A DNA stretch of 51,958 nucleotides from Teratosphaeria epicoccoides (lineage: Eukaryota; Ascomycota; Dothideomycetes; Mycosphaerellales; Teratosphaeriaceae), in the NCBI GenBank assembly GCA_021401465.1, contig JADDMT010000168.1, positions 1 through 51,958 of the forward strand. The letters are read 5' to 3'. Both the position numbers and the translations under genes were made by a program. Below the pieces are notes generated by a model, which saw only the letters and a program-made list of their open reading frames with translations, ran no database searches and was not told the DNA's origin. Below, in pieces: positions 1 to 10,763 of this stretch (its first letter is position 1; each line of letters starts with the position of its first letter).

Positions 1-297
1 TACCTTCGCACGATCGAGATTAGCAATTAGTCTTTTCCGCTAATCGCCTAACTTCTTCTATTCGACCTCTGTCACCTTCGCGTCGCAACTCCGACAGTTG
101 CTAAAGTGACATTGCGAACATTTCCCCGAGGAAATGTGTACCTAACAGACGAGCTTTAGCTCTTGATACCGAGTACAGGACTTCATGCTGTCCTGGCCCT
201 GACGATAGATTCGATTCGCGCGGCGTTTGCGTTTCTGCGTTAAAGGGGCGTTAGTGTCTAGAATGACACAAGGCAGTAATGTGGAAAGAGAAGACAT
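1..297 (-). pseudogene. Antisense zinc-cluster gene of family A, partial
   Basis: This is the start of the gene carried antisense in family A. It begins at the ATG complementary to 295-297 and runs off the left edge. The basic stretch near residues 21-30 and the first cysteines of the zinc cluster are readable. The frame is closed just after the third cysteine, where a CGG Arg codon of the A5 copy has become TAG; one cysteine is also changed to tyrosine. This copy keeps a Gln codon (RQGQDS) where A5 has TAG, which shows that the stops are mutations. An upstream in-frame ATG at 331-333 could add 12 residues, but it is not preserved in the other copies. Confidence 0.75.
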
Positions 298-376
298 CAC
301 AGTTTGAAAGAAGAAACAAGAGAAACCTCGCACTAATGAGGTAGCTTAGGGACGAGCTAGACTAAGAGAGGGATAG

Positions 377-866
377 TGTCATGAGTGTTAGGAGTACTGT
401 CCGGAGTACTATAGGATACAGGATCATGTAGGTCCTAAGTGCTATGAGTCATAGTACTATCATAGGAGTACTATGAGTCATAGGTATAGTCATAGAAGAA
501 AGGATCTGTCACGTGAGGACAGATCCCCGGATCTGTAGGGTTAGTCTACAGATCCATGGGCTTACAAGGAAGAAGGGATCTGTCACGTGATAACAGACCC
601 TTGGATCTGTAGGGTTAGTCTACAGATCTACAGACACGGATCTGTCAGGTCTGTCGACAGATCTAACAGAGCTGCTCTGTCGCTCTCTAGTATATAGGGA
701 TAGCTTTAGGACAGGCAGTTAGGAGCTTCGTGCTTAATCTTAATTTAATCCTCTCTTGCTTAGAGGAGAGTCAGTTACAAGGTCAACTGCTATTGTCGAT
801 ATTCTTCACAGCTCCTAAGTCTAACACCTAGTCACCTTCCTGCTATCGGCACCTACCCTTATGACA
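377..866 (+). repeat. Family A LTR (490 bp), 3' LTR
   Basis: Starts TGTCATGAGTG and ends CCTTATGACA, with the TG...CA ends typical of LTRs. U3 contains a run of inverted repeats (502-526, 529-555, 603-629), then a TATATAG box near 690. The five bases after it, TAGTA, would be the target duplication, but the left partner lies outside the window. Confidence 0.93.
502..555. promoter_or_regulatory. Two adjacent perfect inverted repeats in LTR U3
   Basis: GGATCTGTC and GACAGATCC are perfect complements around a 7-nt spacer (502-526). Two bases later GGATCTGTAG and CTACAGATCC are perfect complements around another 7-nt spacer, GGTTAGT (529-555). Similar pairs follow at 575-600 (imperfect) and 603-629. 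The 12-bp palindrome TCTGTCGACAGA and the pair ACAGAGC/GCTCTGT then lead up to the TATA box. The array recurs in every A and B LTR here. Its function is not known: DNA cruciform, RNA hairpin or protein-binding sites are all possible. Confidence 0.8.
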
Positions 867-2103
867 TAGTAGGAAGAGCCTTAAGCTACGTTCTAATCTA
901 CTACCTCTGCTAACCCTTTCAAGTTAATTGTGATGTCGTTTAGTCGTCTGAAATCTACTACTAGTTGTAGTTTCCTACTTGCTTTTAGAACAAACATTAC
1001 TAGTAAGGCTACTAAGGATGTTAACTTCTATATCTAGCCTTTTTCTAGTTTCTCCTTCAGCTATTCGTTTAGGGTCTTAAGCTCTTTCTTAGACATCACG
1101 TACAAAGGTCCCTATAGAGGCTCCTTCCCTAGCTGCAAGTGTATCTTATGATCCTATGGTTAATGTCTAGGTAAGGCGGCTTTGCCTCTCTCCTCTTTAA
1201 AGAGTCGTTTCTACTTACAATACTCCTTAGGGATGTCTAGGTCTAAGATTCTAGTGTTATCCTTCGATAGTACATGACTTCTATCCTTCCTGTAATCATT
1301 ATGTTAACCCTCTTGACCTAATAGAGGTGTCGATTTAGGTTAAGTACATCCTGTACTTCCTATTAATGCAAACGTCTTATGTGTTATCCTACACTTGTTA
1401 ATCTTATCTACTAGCGAACGCTGCCGCTATATAGGACGAATGCTAATCATGTAATCGCATTCCCTAAATGTAAGTACTCCTTTTCTCTAGTTAATTACTA
1501 GGTTGTGCTTTCTTAACTAAGGCATGCCTAGTACAATGTTATGACTAGCTATGTTAATAACATCTAAGACAATTTCCTCGTAGTGCTATTAGATAGCTAG
1601 TAGTAGTAGTATCGTCTCTCGCTCTACTTTAGGTAACAGTAACCTATCTAGTACAGTAATTTCATGCGTTCCTTCTTCTCTGCTTCAGGTTGTAATCCCT
1701 TAGCTCTTAATAAATGATTTAGAGGCAAAATTCCTATCCGCTCTAGAATCTATAAGGGCAGTTATCCTATGCCTGTTAATAATAACTTTAGTATAGAAGA
1801 CTACTGTTAATACTTAAGCGCTTTTAATGTTAAGGAACTCTCTTAGAACGCTCTAATCTAGAGAGTAGATCTATTTCCTAACTAGTTCTTAGCCTAATGT
1901 TACTCTAACTATCCTAGGATCTGTTGTTTTGTCCTTAGCGCTTCTTGCGCATATAGTTCTTCTTCGAGGGTTTTGTTACGTGCGTATTATCCTTGTATAG
2001 TAATTGCCTTCTAGTATTATTAGTTTAATCTTCTAACTGTATCCTGTATTTCCCTAGTTACTACGCTTTAGTTGTCTAGTAAAAGGTATCTATATAGGGT
2101 AAC
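867..2103 (-). pseudogene. Family D gypsy remnant: protease and start of RT
   Basis: Read on the minus strand, this piece encodes an aspartic protease and then the first part of reverse transcriptase. The protease active site reads IDSRAD near 1742-1750, where the usual DSG has become DSR, and the conserved VLGMP/WLRKHN-like segment follows with TAG in place of Trp. The RT start shows a VVDFRRLNDI-type motif near 931-960. Many TAG and TAA stops and at least one frame change break it. It is cut on the left by an A element and on the right by C, and it continues at 17298. It is not the same family as A, B or C. Confidence 0.75.
2099..2103. repeat. Target-site duplication of C1, left copy (GTAAC)
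   Basis: GTAAC precedes the 5' LTR of C1 and the same five bases follow its 3' LTR at 17293-17297. This shows that 2104-17292 is one insertion event into family D. Confidence 0.9.
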
Positions 2104-2463
2104 TAATACAGTTGATACTAGGGGGCTATTAGAGCCGCATAGGTTCCGATGCCTGCCCTTAGCATGTAGTGACCCTGCTACACATGGCAAGGGGGTCCTT
2201 CGTACATACGTTAGCTCGTATGTTGTCTAAGTAGGATTAGTTGTCGACGTAGGACGCCCCTATGTCGCTCTTCCTATAGTACCCCTACAGGGTTAGGCTT
2301 AGACATGCTTTCCCTAATTAAGGAGCGTTAGGGGTTATAAGCACCCTTAGCGCTACCTCTGCGATAAGCAGAAAGCAGCGCTATCTTGTACCTACTAAAA
2401 GGTCGGATTACTCTGTCATACTACGAGATATTTTCATATCATATAGCATATACATCTATATTA
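2104..2463 (+). repeat. 5' LTR of C1 (360 bp)
   Basis: Begins TAATACAG, a mutated form of the TGATAC start seen at 16933, and ends CTATATTA, where the C' copy (47916-48275, reverse) shows the intact TATCA end. A TATAAG box at 2336-2341 lies 34 nt before the AGAAAGCAG stretch thought to begin the transcript. Confidence 0.92.
2336..2378 (+). promoter_or_regulatory. C1 LTR TATA box and putative self-primer (transcript 5' end)
   Basis: TATAAG at 2336-2341 is followed 34 nt later by AGAAAGCAG (2370-2378). Those nine bases are exactly complementary to CTGCTTTCT at 2467-2475, just past the LTR. A start site about 30 bp from a TATA box would put these bases at or near the 5' end of the RNA. Confidence 0.55.
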
Positions 2464-2466
2464 GTT

Positions 2467-2475
2467 CTGCTTTCT
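2467..2475 (+). other. Putative primer-binding site of C1
   Basis: CTGCTTTCT begins three bases after the LTR and complements AGAAAGCAG in the LTR. A usual tRNA site would start with TGG at this place, and none is present. The layout resembles Tf1-type self-priming; this is inferred from complementarity and position only. Confidence 0.5.
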
Positions 2476-2512
2476 CCCCCCTGCTTTGTAGTCTAGCAGA
2501 GAATACTACAAT

Positions 2513-5500
2513 ATGTCTAGAGTACTACGAACTCGCAACTAACGCGTAGCGAGCGCCGTCCTAAGCGCCCGTGATAGCGAAGCTAGCCTGAGTAACTAGC
2601 CTGTAGAAGTACCCCCTACGAGTGACACTACATCAAGCGACAGTTCCGCTAGAGGCTAATTACGTGGCGGACAAGGTAATAGACCCCCTGTACAGGGACT
2701 ACAGCTAACCCCGACTATCGACCTAGCCCTTGTAGCCATAATTGTCGATTAGGTCGCGAATCGCCTTACGAACTAGAGCTAGAGCCGCACCGCTTCTAGT
2801 AGCGACAATGGCGAGGACGACAAAGACGTCGCTATAAGTAGTACTAATAAACTAGCGGACGAAGAAATCTAGCGAGATTTCACACTAGGGACCCGCGAAG
2901 ACAACTTACTAGGAGGCGCAGACCCTCTACGTGTGCCTGCGAACCTAGTGCCTAAATTCGGGGCTATAGTAGGCTAACTAGGAGGTAGTAGTAACGCATG
3001 CAACCCGAAGCCGTTTAAGGGAGACACCTTAAAGGAGGCTCGAACTTTCTTGCAGGCGTGTAAGGTAGTTTTCATGCTTAACCTACATGGATATTCCATA
3101 GAAGGCGAACGAGTCGCCTTTAGTATAATGTAGCTTAAAGAGGATAAGGAACCTCGTAACAACTAGCATGAGCGGTATGACCTTATGCGGGTCTATGACA
3201 GAACGTATATGTAGGCGGACTTTCGCTAGTTCTGTATTGACTAGGTCGAGGATCTAGGGAATCGCGCCCTTACTATGTCTGTCGAGTATGAGAAGGCTAA
3301 GTAGAGGAAGGGACAAACAACCTCTAGCTTTGCTACCTACCTCGCCACACTCGAGAGACAGATGCTACCCTATACTAAGACGCAACGCGTGTAGCACTTG
3401 CTCGTTAAACTTGATAACAATCTTCAGAACATAATCATGACTTTTCATGAACTTCTGACAACTCGGCAAGACCTCGTGTCCCTTGCGACACGTATGGAAA
3501 TCACCTTGAAGCGAAATAGAAAATCGGGCGGTAAGGACAACAAGCGTCTAAGTCCTAAGGACCTACTAAAGGGCCGCTATTACAAGCGCCCTAGGGGTCA
3601 CGTCTAACGCGGTAGTTTATTCCGGAGGAGTAAGCCCTCCAAGCTAAAAGATAGTAGCGAGAAGCCTCCGAGTAGCTACTACATCTGTAGAGCGAGGGAC
3701 TACTAGGCGGCTTACTATCCTAAACGAAGTGATAGGAAAAAGGTAAGCAAGGTGTCTGAAACCTCCCTGAAGGGGAGGCGAAAGAAGGACAAGCCCGAGA
3801 CAACCGAATAGCTACCGCGGGTATCTAAGCTGTCTGTTACTAATAGTGTAGACTCGTGGCCTGCCTGGCGCCTATCCGGTGCGGTCCGAGTTAATAGCTC
3901 GCTTAAGCTAGTAGACTATATGTTAGATGACCTTGCGGAGGTTAACGTAATACCCTAGAGGGTAATCGTACGGCTCGGTTTAAAGCCGATCCTAGGAGCC
4001 CTGCTGCCTACTATGAAGTCCTTTTAGGGCGAAGGCGTAGTAGCTCGAGGCGCGTATAACGTGCGCCTCTAACTCGCGGACTCCTCAGGAGAAGTGCGCG
4101 AGACTAACGAAGTCTTCTACGCTAAAGACGTTCCTAATAAGGAGCTCCTACTCGGCCGCCCTTAGCGCCACAAGCAGGGAGTCGTTGTTAATAGAGCTAC
4201 TAACAACTAGTTCTACAGCTCTATAGGCGAAGTTCCTGCAGTGCAGATGCGTGACGCACATAGCTTCTACAAGGACATGAAGAAGGTCTAATACGTGTAT
4301 GCAGTCTACATACAGAACGTTAAGGAAGACGTTACCCTTCTGCCTAAGTTAGAGGAATACGCCGATATTTTCGACGCAGAGGCTGCGGCCTATGCCTAGG
4401 CCCTAGACGCGGAACATGCGATTAACCTTAAGGAGGGTTATAATCCTCTATACTGACCTCTATACCCTATGTCGGAATCGTAGCTCGAAACACTTCGAGA
4501 CTACCTCTACAAGGCGCAAAAGAACGCGTGGATCCGACGAAGCGACAGCGAGGCTAGAGCGTTAGTTATGTTCGTCCTAAAGAAGGATAATATGCTCCGC
4601 CTATACGTTAACTATAGGGGCCTTAACGCGGTAACCTAGAAGAACCGCTGCCCCCTACTACTTATTAGCGAGACGCTTGACCGCCTTAGTCGCGCCGCTA
4701 TCTTCTTGTCTATCGACTTAAAGGACGCCTACTACTAGATACCGATCCGGAAGGGCGACAAGTAGAAGACTACATTCCGAACGTAGTATAGACACTTCGA
4801 GTATACAGTGATGCCATTCGGCTTAACTAATGCACTAGTGACGTTCTAAGCGTATATTAACAGGGCCCTAGCCGGCCTCGTTGACACCTGCTACGTAGTA
4901 TATTTAGACGATATACTAGTCTACTCTAACTCGAAGGAGGAGCATATTCGGCATCTAAGGATAGTACTTAAATAGCTCTGTAAGTTCGCTCTGTACGCGA
5001 ACCTAAAGAAGTACTTATTCCTAACGGATAGGATTAAGTTTCTCGGATACATTGTCTCTACAGAAGGAGTCATCATAGATGACTAAAGGGTGTCCGTAAT
5101 CGCAGAGTAGCTATAGCCGACTACCCTCTAAGAAGTACAGGTGTTCCTAGGATTTACTAACTTCTATCGCAGATTCATACGATCCTACTCGAAGATCGTG
5201 GCTCCCCTCACGGCCCTCGCAAAGGGCGCGGTTCGAGGAAAAAAGACAGGGGTAGTGCCTTAGGAGGAGGCTTAGAGCAAGGCTTTCTCTAAACTTAAAG
5301 CAGCTTTCTAAACTACACCTATACTTTGGCACTTTGACCTCGCTACGAAGATCCGAATAGAGACTAATGCTTCAAAATTCGTAATAGCCGTAATTATATC
5401 GCAGCTCTAGTCGCACGAAGGTAGTACGTAATAGTACCTAATTACCTTCTAGTCGCGGAAGATGCAAGGGGCTAAGCTTAACTACGAGACTTACGACTAA

Positions 5501-7476
5501 GAGCTTTAGCTATTGTTAACGGCTTCAAGGAGTACCGACACTACCTCGAAGGCGTAGCGCACCCTATTAAGGTACTTACTGACTATAACAATCTTCGCGG
5601 CTTCATGGGAGTAAAGCAGCTAAGTAGTCGACAAGCAAGGTAGGCGACTTTCCTCGCTAGCTTTGACTTCGTTATCTAGCATCGTTCTAGAAAGACGAAT
5701 CCGGCCGATAGTCCCTCGCGACGACCAGACTACGACACTAGAGAGCAGGGTGACTAACAGCTTCTCCCTACGCTGCAAACGAAGCTTGTAGTTTAGGGTA
5801 GCGATCTATTGTTAGCTCCTCTTGTAGGTCGACTACAGGTCTAATAGGGCCTCATAGCCTCCGCTAGTAACAAACCCTCCTATCTAGTAGTTGTAGCGAC
5901 CGTGTCTAGCTCGATCCGTGCGGTAGTTAACTAGCTCACATGTAGTAAGCATGCGATGTCTAAAGAACCCTTTGAAGAAGTCTCGAGACTTATTTAGCGG
6001 TTGCAAGAGCGAGAACTAGAGTTAATTAATAAGGGTGTAGCCCTCTAGGACACCGCAGGTAGTCCGAAGTACTAGACTAAGTCAGGCGACTTGTAGTACT
6101 TTGATAATAGGCTCTACGTACCCGCTAACCGCGTACTCTGTTCGTAGCTCCTCTGTATTCATCATGACAATAAACTCGCGGGCCATTTTGGCGCAGAGAA
6201 GACGAACGCACTTCTCGGACGTAAATACTAGTAGCCTACGCTAGAACAGGATGTCTCTGACTATGTCAAATCCTGCTAGACATGCTAGATTAGCAAATCT
6301 TGGCGCTATCGCCCCTATGGCGATACTTAGGCGCTCCTACTACTAGAGAGACTATGGCAAGACTTGACTATAGATTTCATTACTAATTTGCCGCTAGCAA
6401 GGTAGAGAGGCGATGTGGTTAATGCTGTCCTTGTAGTAGTCGACCGATACTCTAAGATGAATGTCTTCATCCTATGTACGAAAAGGTGCACAAGCGGCAA
6501 GCTTACGCGACTACTTCGCGACAAAGTTATATAGTACTTTAGTGTCCCCTAAAGTATCCTATCAGATCGAGGTTCTGTCTTTACTAGTAAATACTAGCAA
6601 GAATTTGTGTTTAAGGCGCGTGTTAAGCACTGCCTAAGTACAGCATTCTATCTACAGACTAATAGTTAGACTAAACGTATGAACTAGACTCTTAAGTAGT
6701 ACCTTTGGTGCTACTACGCTAAGAACTAGGATGCCTAGGCTAACGCAATTCCTATGGCGGAATTTGCAGTTAATAATAGCGTGCATGCTACTATGCGCAT
6801 GTCGCCATTTCAGATTCTTTATAGCTTTGATCCGGAAATACACCTAGAACCGCCTCAGGACGAGTCTTCTAAGGAGAGGGTACTAGCTGCCGCGGAATCA
6901 GTGTGGCGTATGCGCGAGGTACATTCGGTGCTAATAGAACACTAGAAAAAGGCCTCAGAATCCTAGATTAAACATAATAACGCCTGTGCTAAACCGATGT
7001 AGTACGTAGTTAGTACGAAGGTGTTACTGTTAACGAAGAATCTTAAGCTAAAACTTCTAAGCAAGAAGATGACGCCAAGGTTCGGCGGACCCTTCTAGAT
7101 ACGCGACGCGATAGGCTCGCAGGCGTACTAGCTATCGTTGCTATTGTCGTATTATGTGCATGACGTCTTCTACGTATCTCTACTTGAACTATAGGTATAG
7201 CGCGAGGGCGAAGAGCCTGCGGACCTAATGCTAGTAGCAGAAGAGAACGAAGAGTAGGAAGTCGAGGGTATTAAGGACAGTATGTAGCGTAAGGGCGTAA
7301 CGTACTATCTAGTGAAGTAGAAAGGATACCTACCTAAGTACACATAATAGGTTCTAGCCGAAGACTACAAGAACGCTCTAGAAGCTATTCGTGAATTCGA
7401 AGAGCGGAGGAGGCGTAAGCAGGGCTTAAGAAGGTCGATTCGTAGGAAGATAAGGGTTCTAGAGCAGAATTCTTAA
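2513..7476 (+). pseudogene. Family C gag-pol polyprotein, RIP-degraded
   Basis: One frame runs from the ATG at 2513 through Gag, protease and RT. A 1-nt loss near 5505 in RNase H shifts it; with that corrected it ends at TAA 7474-7476, about 1,655 codons. Gag (KPFKGDTLKEARTFLQACK near 3007) ends in a damaged zinc knuckle near 3687. Protease lies around 3890-4200, RT with YLDD at 4901-4912, and RNase H at about 5300-5720. Integrase has the HHDNKLAGHFG zinc region near 6153 and Asp at 6373 and 6565. The expected catalytic Glu codon reads AAA (Lys), as it also does in the second C copy. A GPF/Y-type module near 7085 and a chromodomain at about 7285-7420 (YLVKWKGYLP with TAG for Trp) complete it. 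Dozens of TAG codons make it non-functional. Confidence 0.88.
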
Positions 7477-7616
7477 CACGTGTATGTAGCGTATAACGCG
7501 CGAAGTAACAACGAGAAGCAAACGCCCTACTCATACATTATTAATGCCTAAAGGCACACCTAGAATAAACCTAAGAAGAACAAGAGACATGCTTAGATTA
7601 GCTTCGTAGCTAATGC

Positions 7617-9113
7617 TTAGCGACTACTAGTTAGGGGCTTCCTGACTAAACCCGAAGCAGAAGAGTCTTTCTTGTTACGGTCCGCTAGGGACTACCTACC
7701 CGCACAGGGTCTACTAAGCACCCTAAAGCGACCATGAGTGACAGGAGTAGCAACGCCACGAAGGGAGGCCGGCATCTTCTTCTTTAGTAGGTTACGAGGG
7801 AGCTCGTCTTTAGAGCCTATAGTAGCTAGAGAGCTAGCGACACTCTTACCGCGCCTAGTCGCGACGACTACCTTATCCTTAGCATTAGAAGGCGAAGAGA
7901 CTCGAGCGCGCTTGCGGCTGTCGCGCTCGGCCCTCGAGATCATCTTGCGCTTCTTGACATGAGTGTCGACTACATCATCGGACTCGGTGTCCCCCTTAGG
8001 CGCAACTAGTACGGTGACACTATAGCGCGAAGGGATCACGTTAGGACCGAAGGTATCCTAGACGTCGTCATCCTCCTCATCCTCAAAGATCTAGCCTAGA
8101 GGCTTGTACCTTAGCGTCTTGACAGACGTAGTACAGGTCGCAAGCGAGGAAGGTTTAGCTTCCTTGTCGCTAACCTCAATTTCGGCCCTAGCCTTCTTCT
8201 TCTTCTTAGACAGTAGCGTCGAGGCGGCGTAGGCGGCGGCGCTACAATGTGTTAGCTGTACGCACGCGACAGGATTCGAGTAAGTAACTTACGGCTTAGT
8301 CCTCGGGACCGGCTTAGAGGCAGGCTGTCTCTCGGTACGGCGCTAGGGCGTAGCCTTAGCGGCAGGAGCGGTGAATTACTTGATAACCTTCTTGCGGATT
8401 ATCCGCGTCTTAAAGTCATCGTTAATAGAGGCAAGGGCCTCGAGTTGCTAACGCTAACAGCTAGTCGGATATTTCTCGACGCTAACGTTAGCCTAGCGGA
8501 GAAAGTTAGCATTTATACTTAGAGGGTACCTATACTATATGCGTACTATAGCGAAGGTCTCGACCCTAACAGTTAGTACCTTTAAGATCTTCTAGACTAA
8601 GTCTACGATCAGACCTAGACAAACGTTTTCGCCTGTTAGCAGAGAGTCGAAGCGAACACTGCTATGAGAACGGTTAGTAGTCGCGGTAAAGTACAAGAGG
8701 GCGCCAAGCAGGTAGGCGAGTGCCTCGCGGTACTTAGCCTGTAGCCTGTTCATAGTCAGAGTGCCTTTAGCAATCCCCTTGTCGCGTGCACTCTAGAAGT
8801 CATCGATGTTATAGCAGAGCTAGTTATACTTGCTGTACACCTCTTTAGGGAGGTCTTAGCATTTTTGATGCTTGCTATTACAGTTAACATAATTGTAGTA
8901 GATACTGCCCTCATTAAATCCGCTGACGCAGATCTCGGCTATACTTCGGTTAGTACAAGTCACGCATACCTCGCGGGTAGGGGACGCCTTACTAACACGC
9001 GGAGGAGAAATGTGTGCAGCTTGGCTACTAAGGTTGTCGAGGCATTGTCGACATAAGCGACAATCGCAGGCAGAACGAGTAGCGTCGAACTTAGTCTGTA
9101 GCATATAAGCCAT
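7617..9113 (-). pseudogene. Antisense Cys-cluster gene of family C (about 481 aa after splicing)
   Basis: This gene lies on the strand opposite gag-pol, ending 140 bp from the pol stop. From the ATG at 9111-9113 to the TAA at 7617-7619 the span is 1,497 bp, identical in the second copy (49074-50570). Near residues 50-85 the pattern is C-x2-C-x8-C-x12-C-x2-C-x6-C, resembling a Zn(II)2Cys6 cluster; here the fourth Cys is Tyr, but it is intact in C'. A mostly helical middle, an acidic segment and basic runs (KKRKMISRAERDSRKRARV) follow. Open stretches remain at 8856-9113 and 7692-8039. A stop in one copy is often a sense codon in the other. A 51-nt intron explains one in-frame TAA. No known full-length family is recognised. 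A nuclear DNA-binding role is an inference from the Cys pattern and basic tracts. Confidence 0.78.
8242..8292 (-). other. Spliceosomal intron in the C1 antisense gene
   Basis: Read on the minus strand it starts GTAAGT, contains GCTAAC (a CTRAC-type branch site) about 11 nt before the end, and finishes TTGTAG; length 51 nt, normal for ascomycete introns. It removes an in-frame TAA and keeps the frame. The same 51 bases occur at 49895-49945 in the other C copy. Confidence 0.75.
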
Positions 9114-9269
9114 TATAGCTAAGATGAGTTAGTTGATCTTAATTAATTGATTAAAGAAGAAGAAGCTCTAGTTTAGACCTACAGACATAGCGAGGCGCAA
9201 GCTAAGCGAAGTAGGAGCGGAGGTCAATGTTAGTGTCTTAGAACAGGAAAGTTTAGGAAGCGACGAGGT

Positions 9270-9276
9270 TTTTATA
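9270..9276 (-). promoter_or_regulatory. TATA box of the C1 antisense gene
   Basis: TATAAAA on the minus strand lies 163 bp before the ATG at 9113. The second copy has the same motif at 48911-48917, again 163 bp before its ATG. This suggests that the antisense gene has its own promoter inside the element. Confidence 0.6.
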
Positions 9277-9638
9277 CCCTCTGACAGCCCCCCTGTTACC
9301 TATTGCAACCGTTGAGCTAGTGACTCGAATCACATGCGCAGAGTACCTGCCTTTAGTTAACTTACAAGAGGACCTAATGATATAAGAACAGATAACGCGG
9401 CTATTACGCATGTGCGCTAACCGCACTTATGCTAGCCTACTAGCATGAAAATGTGGCGAGACCCGCGCTAGGAGCGCGCTCCTGCTGTTTCGAGCGGCAC
9501 GTATAGAGCGTCCGCGTACTATCCTGCTACCCTAAGGTTCTATAACACGTTCTTCATAGTCACGACTAAATAGGGATAGCTAAGCTACTTGGCAAGGCCG
9601 GCGCGCATACTCGCCCTATAATTTCAAGGATTAACTGA
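9277..9638. other. Family C spacer upstream of the antisense gene (part 1)
   Basis: Non-coding as far as I can see. It matches 48276-48910 in the second copy and continues after the A3 insertion at 16665. It probably holds the upstream part of the antisense promoter. I see no other recognisable feature. Confidence 0.6.
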
Positions 9639-9643
9639 AGTAC
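9639..9643. repeat. Target-site duplication of A3, left copy (AGTAC)
   Basis: AGTAC is repeated at 16660-16664 right after A3. The uninterrupted site is visible in the second C copy near 48540-48550 (reverse strand), confirming the insertion point. Confidence 0.92.
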
Positions 9644-10132
9644 TGTCATAAGGGTAGGTGCTAATAGCAGGAAGGGGATTAGGTGTTAGACTTGCAGAGC
9701 TGTGAAGAATATCGACAATAGCAGTTAACCTTGTAACTGACTCTCCTCTAAGCAAGAGAGGATTAAATTAAGATTAAGCACGAGGCTCCTAACTGCCTGT
9801 CCTAAAGCTATCCCTATATACTAGAGAGACAGAGCAGCTCTGTTAGATCTGTCGACAGACCCGACAGATCTGTATCTACGGATCTATAGACTAACCCTAC
9901 AGATCTAAGGGTCTATTATCCCATGACAGATCCCTTCTTCCTTGTAGGCCTATAGATCTGTAGACTAATCCTACAGATCTAGGGATCTATCCTTATGTAA
10001 CAGATCCTTTCTCCTATGACTATACCTATAACTTATAGTACTCCTATGACTATACTATGACTCATAGCACTTAGGACCCTTATGATCCTGTATCCTATAG
10101 TACTCTGGATAGTACTCCTGACACTTATGATA
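9644..10132 (-). repeat. 3' LTR of A3
   Basis: 489 bp in reverse orientation, starting TGTCATAAGGG on the plus strand. The right end reads TGATA instead of TGACA, one C-to-T change. The polypurine tract complement CTATCCCCCTCTT follows at 10133. Confidence 0.93.
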
Positions 10133-10211
10133 CTATCCCCCTCTTAGCCTAGCTTGTCCCTAAGCTACCTTATTAGTGCGGGGTTCCTCTTGTTACTTTT
10201 TTTACGCTATA

Positions 10212-10763
10212 ATGTCTTCTCTTTCTACATTACTGCCTTGTGTCATTCTAGACACTAACGCCCCTTTAACGCAGAAACGCAAACGCCGCGCGAATCGAAT
10301 CTATCGTTAGGGCCAGGATAGCATGAAGTCCTGCACTTAGTGTTAAGAGTTAAAACTCGTTTGTTAGGTACACATTTCCTTATGGAAATGTTCGTAATGT
10401 TACTTTAGTAACTGTCGGAGTTATGACGCGAAGGTAACAGAGGTCGAATAGAAGAAGTTAGGCGATTAGCGGAAAAGACTAATTGCTAATCTCGATTGTG
10501 CGAAGGTAGTCCTAGCCGAGGCTTCGCAGAAGATAATAGAGGCGCATGCAAAGGAGATATGTCTTCAAAAACAGTTAGACGTAGTCGACTAGGAGGTCGA
10601 GGATAGTCGCGCTCTTGAGGAGCGTGAGATTAGGGAGGATGAGGCTGAGGAACAAGCTCTCTCGCAGGCTAGGTTTCTCCTTAACCTAGATCCTTCCGCG
10701 GGTCTCGCTCTTAGTCCTACAACATGGAGCGTAATAGAGGGTTTCGCTAACGCCTCATATTAG
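10212..10763 (+). pseudogene. Antisense zinc-cluster gene of A3
   Basis: Same gene as at 34719-35270: 552 bp from ATG to the TAG shared by all copies. It is opposite in strand to gag-pol and overlaps the pol stop by nine bases. Many codons are RIP-damaged, including cysteines of the cluster. This copy is informative because it keeps TGG (Trp) near 10725, where A5 has TAG, so that stop in A5 is secondary. Confidence 0.75.

Larger units (their letters stand above)
1..866 (+). mobile_element. Family A Ty3/gypsy element, 3' end only
   Basis: Bases 1-376 match the 3' internal part of the complete A elements (for example 29510-29922), and an LTR follows directly. The rest lies off the left edge. 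Internal orientation and the TATA box of the LTR both point right, so this is the 3' LTR of a plus-strand element. It shares LTR details with A5, such as the same 490-bp length and the same short GTCGC segment before the TATA region, so it belongs to that subfamily. Its insertion interrupts the RT part of the family D remnant that begins at 867. Confidence 0.9.

Noticed and set aside
540..620. Telomere-like GGGTTAG stretches
   Set aside because: Single GGGTTAG occurrences inside hairpin loops, never in tandem.
500..660. CRISPR-like array from the repeated GATCTGT segments
   Set aside because: Units are inverted, irregular in spacing and confined to LTRs of a eukaryotic retroelement; no spacers or cas genes.
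6652..6843. Minus-strand frames over the family C integrase, also seen at 51344-51553 and 51657-51860
   Set aside because: Shadows of the integrase frame on the other strand; low-complexity composition and no domain.
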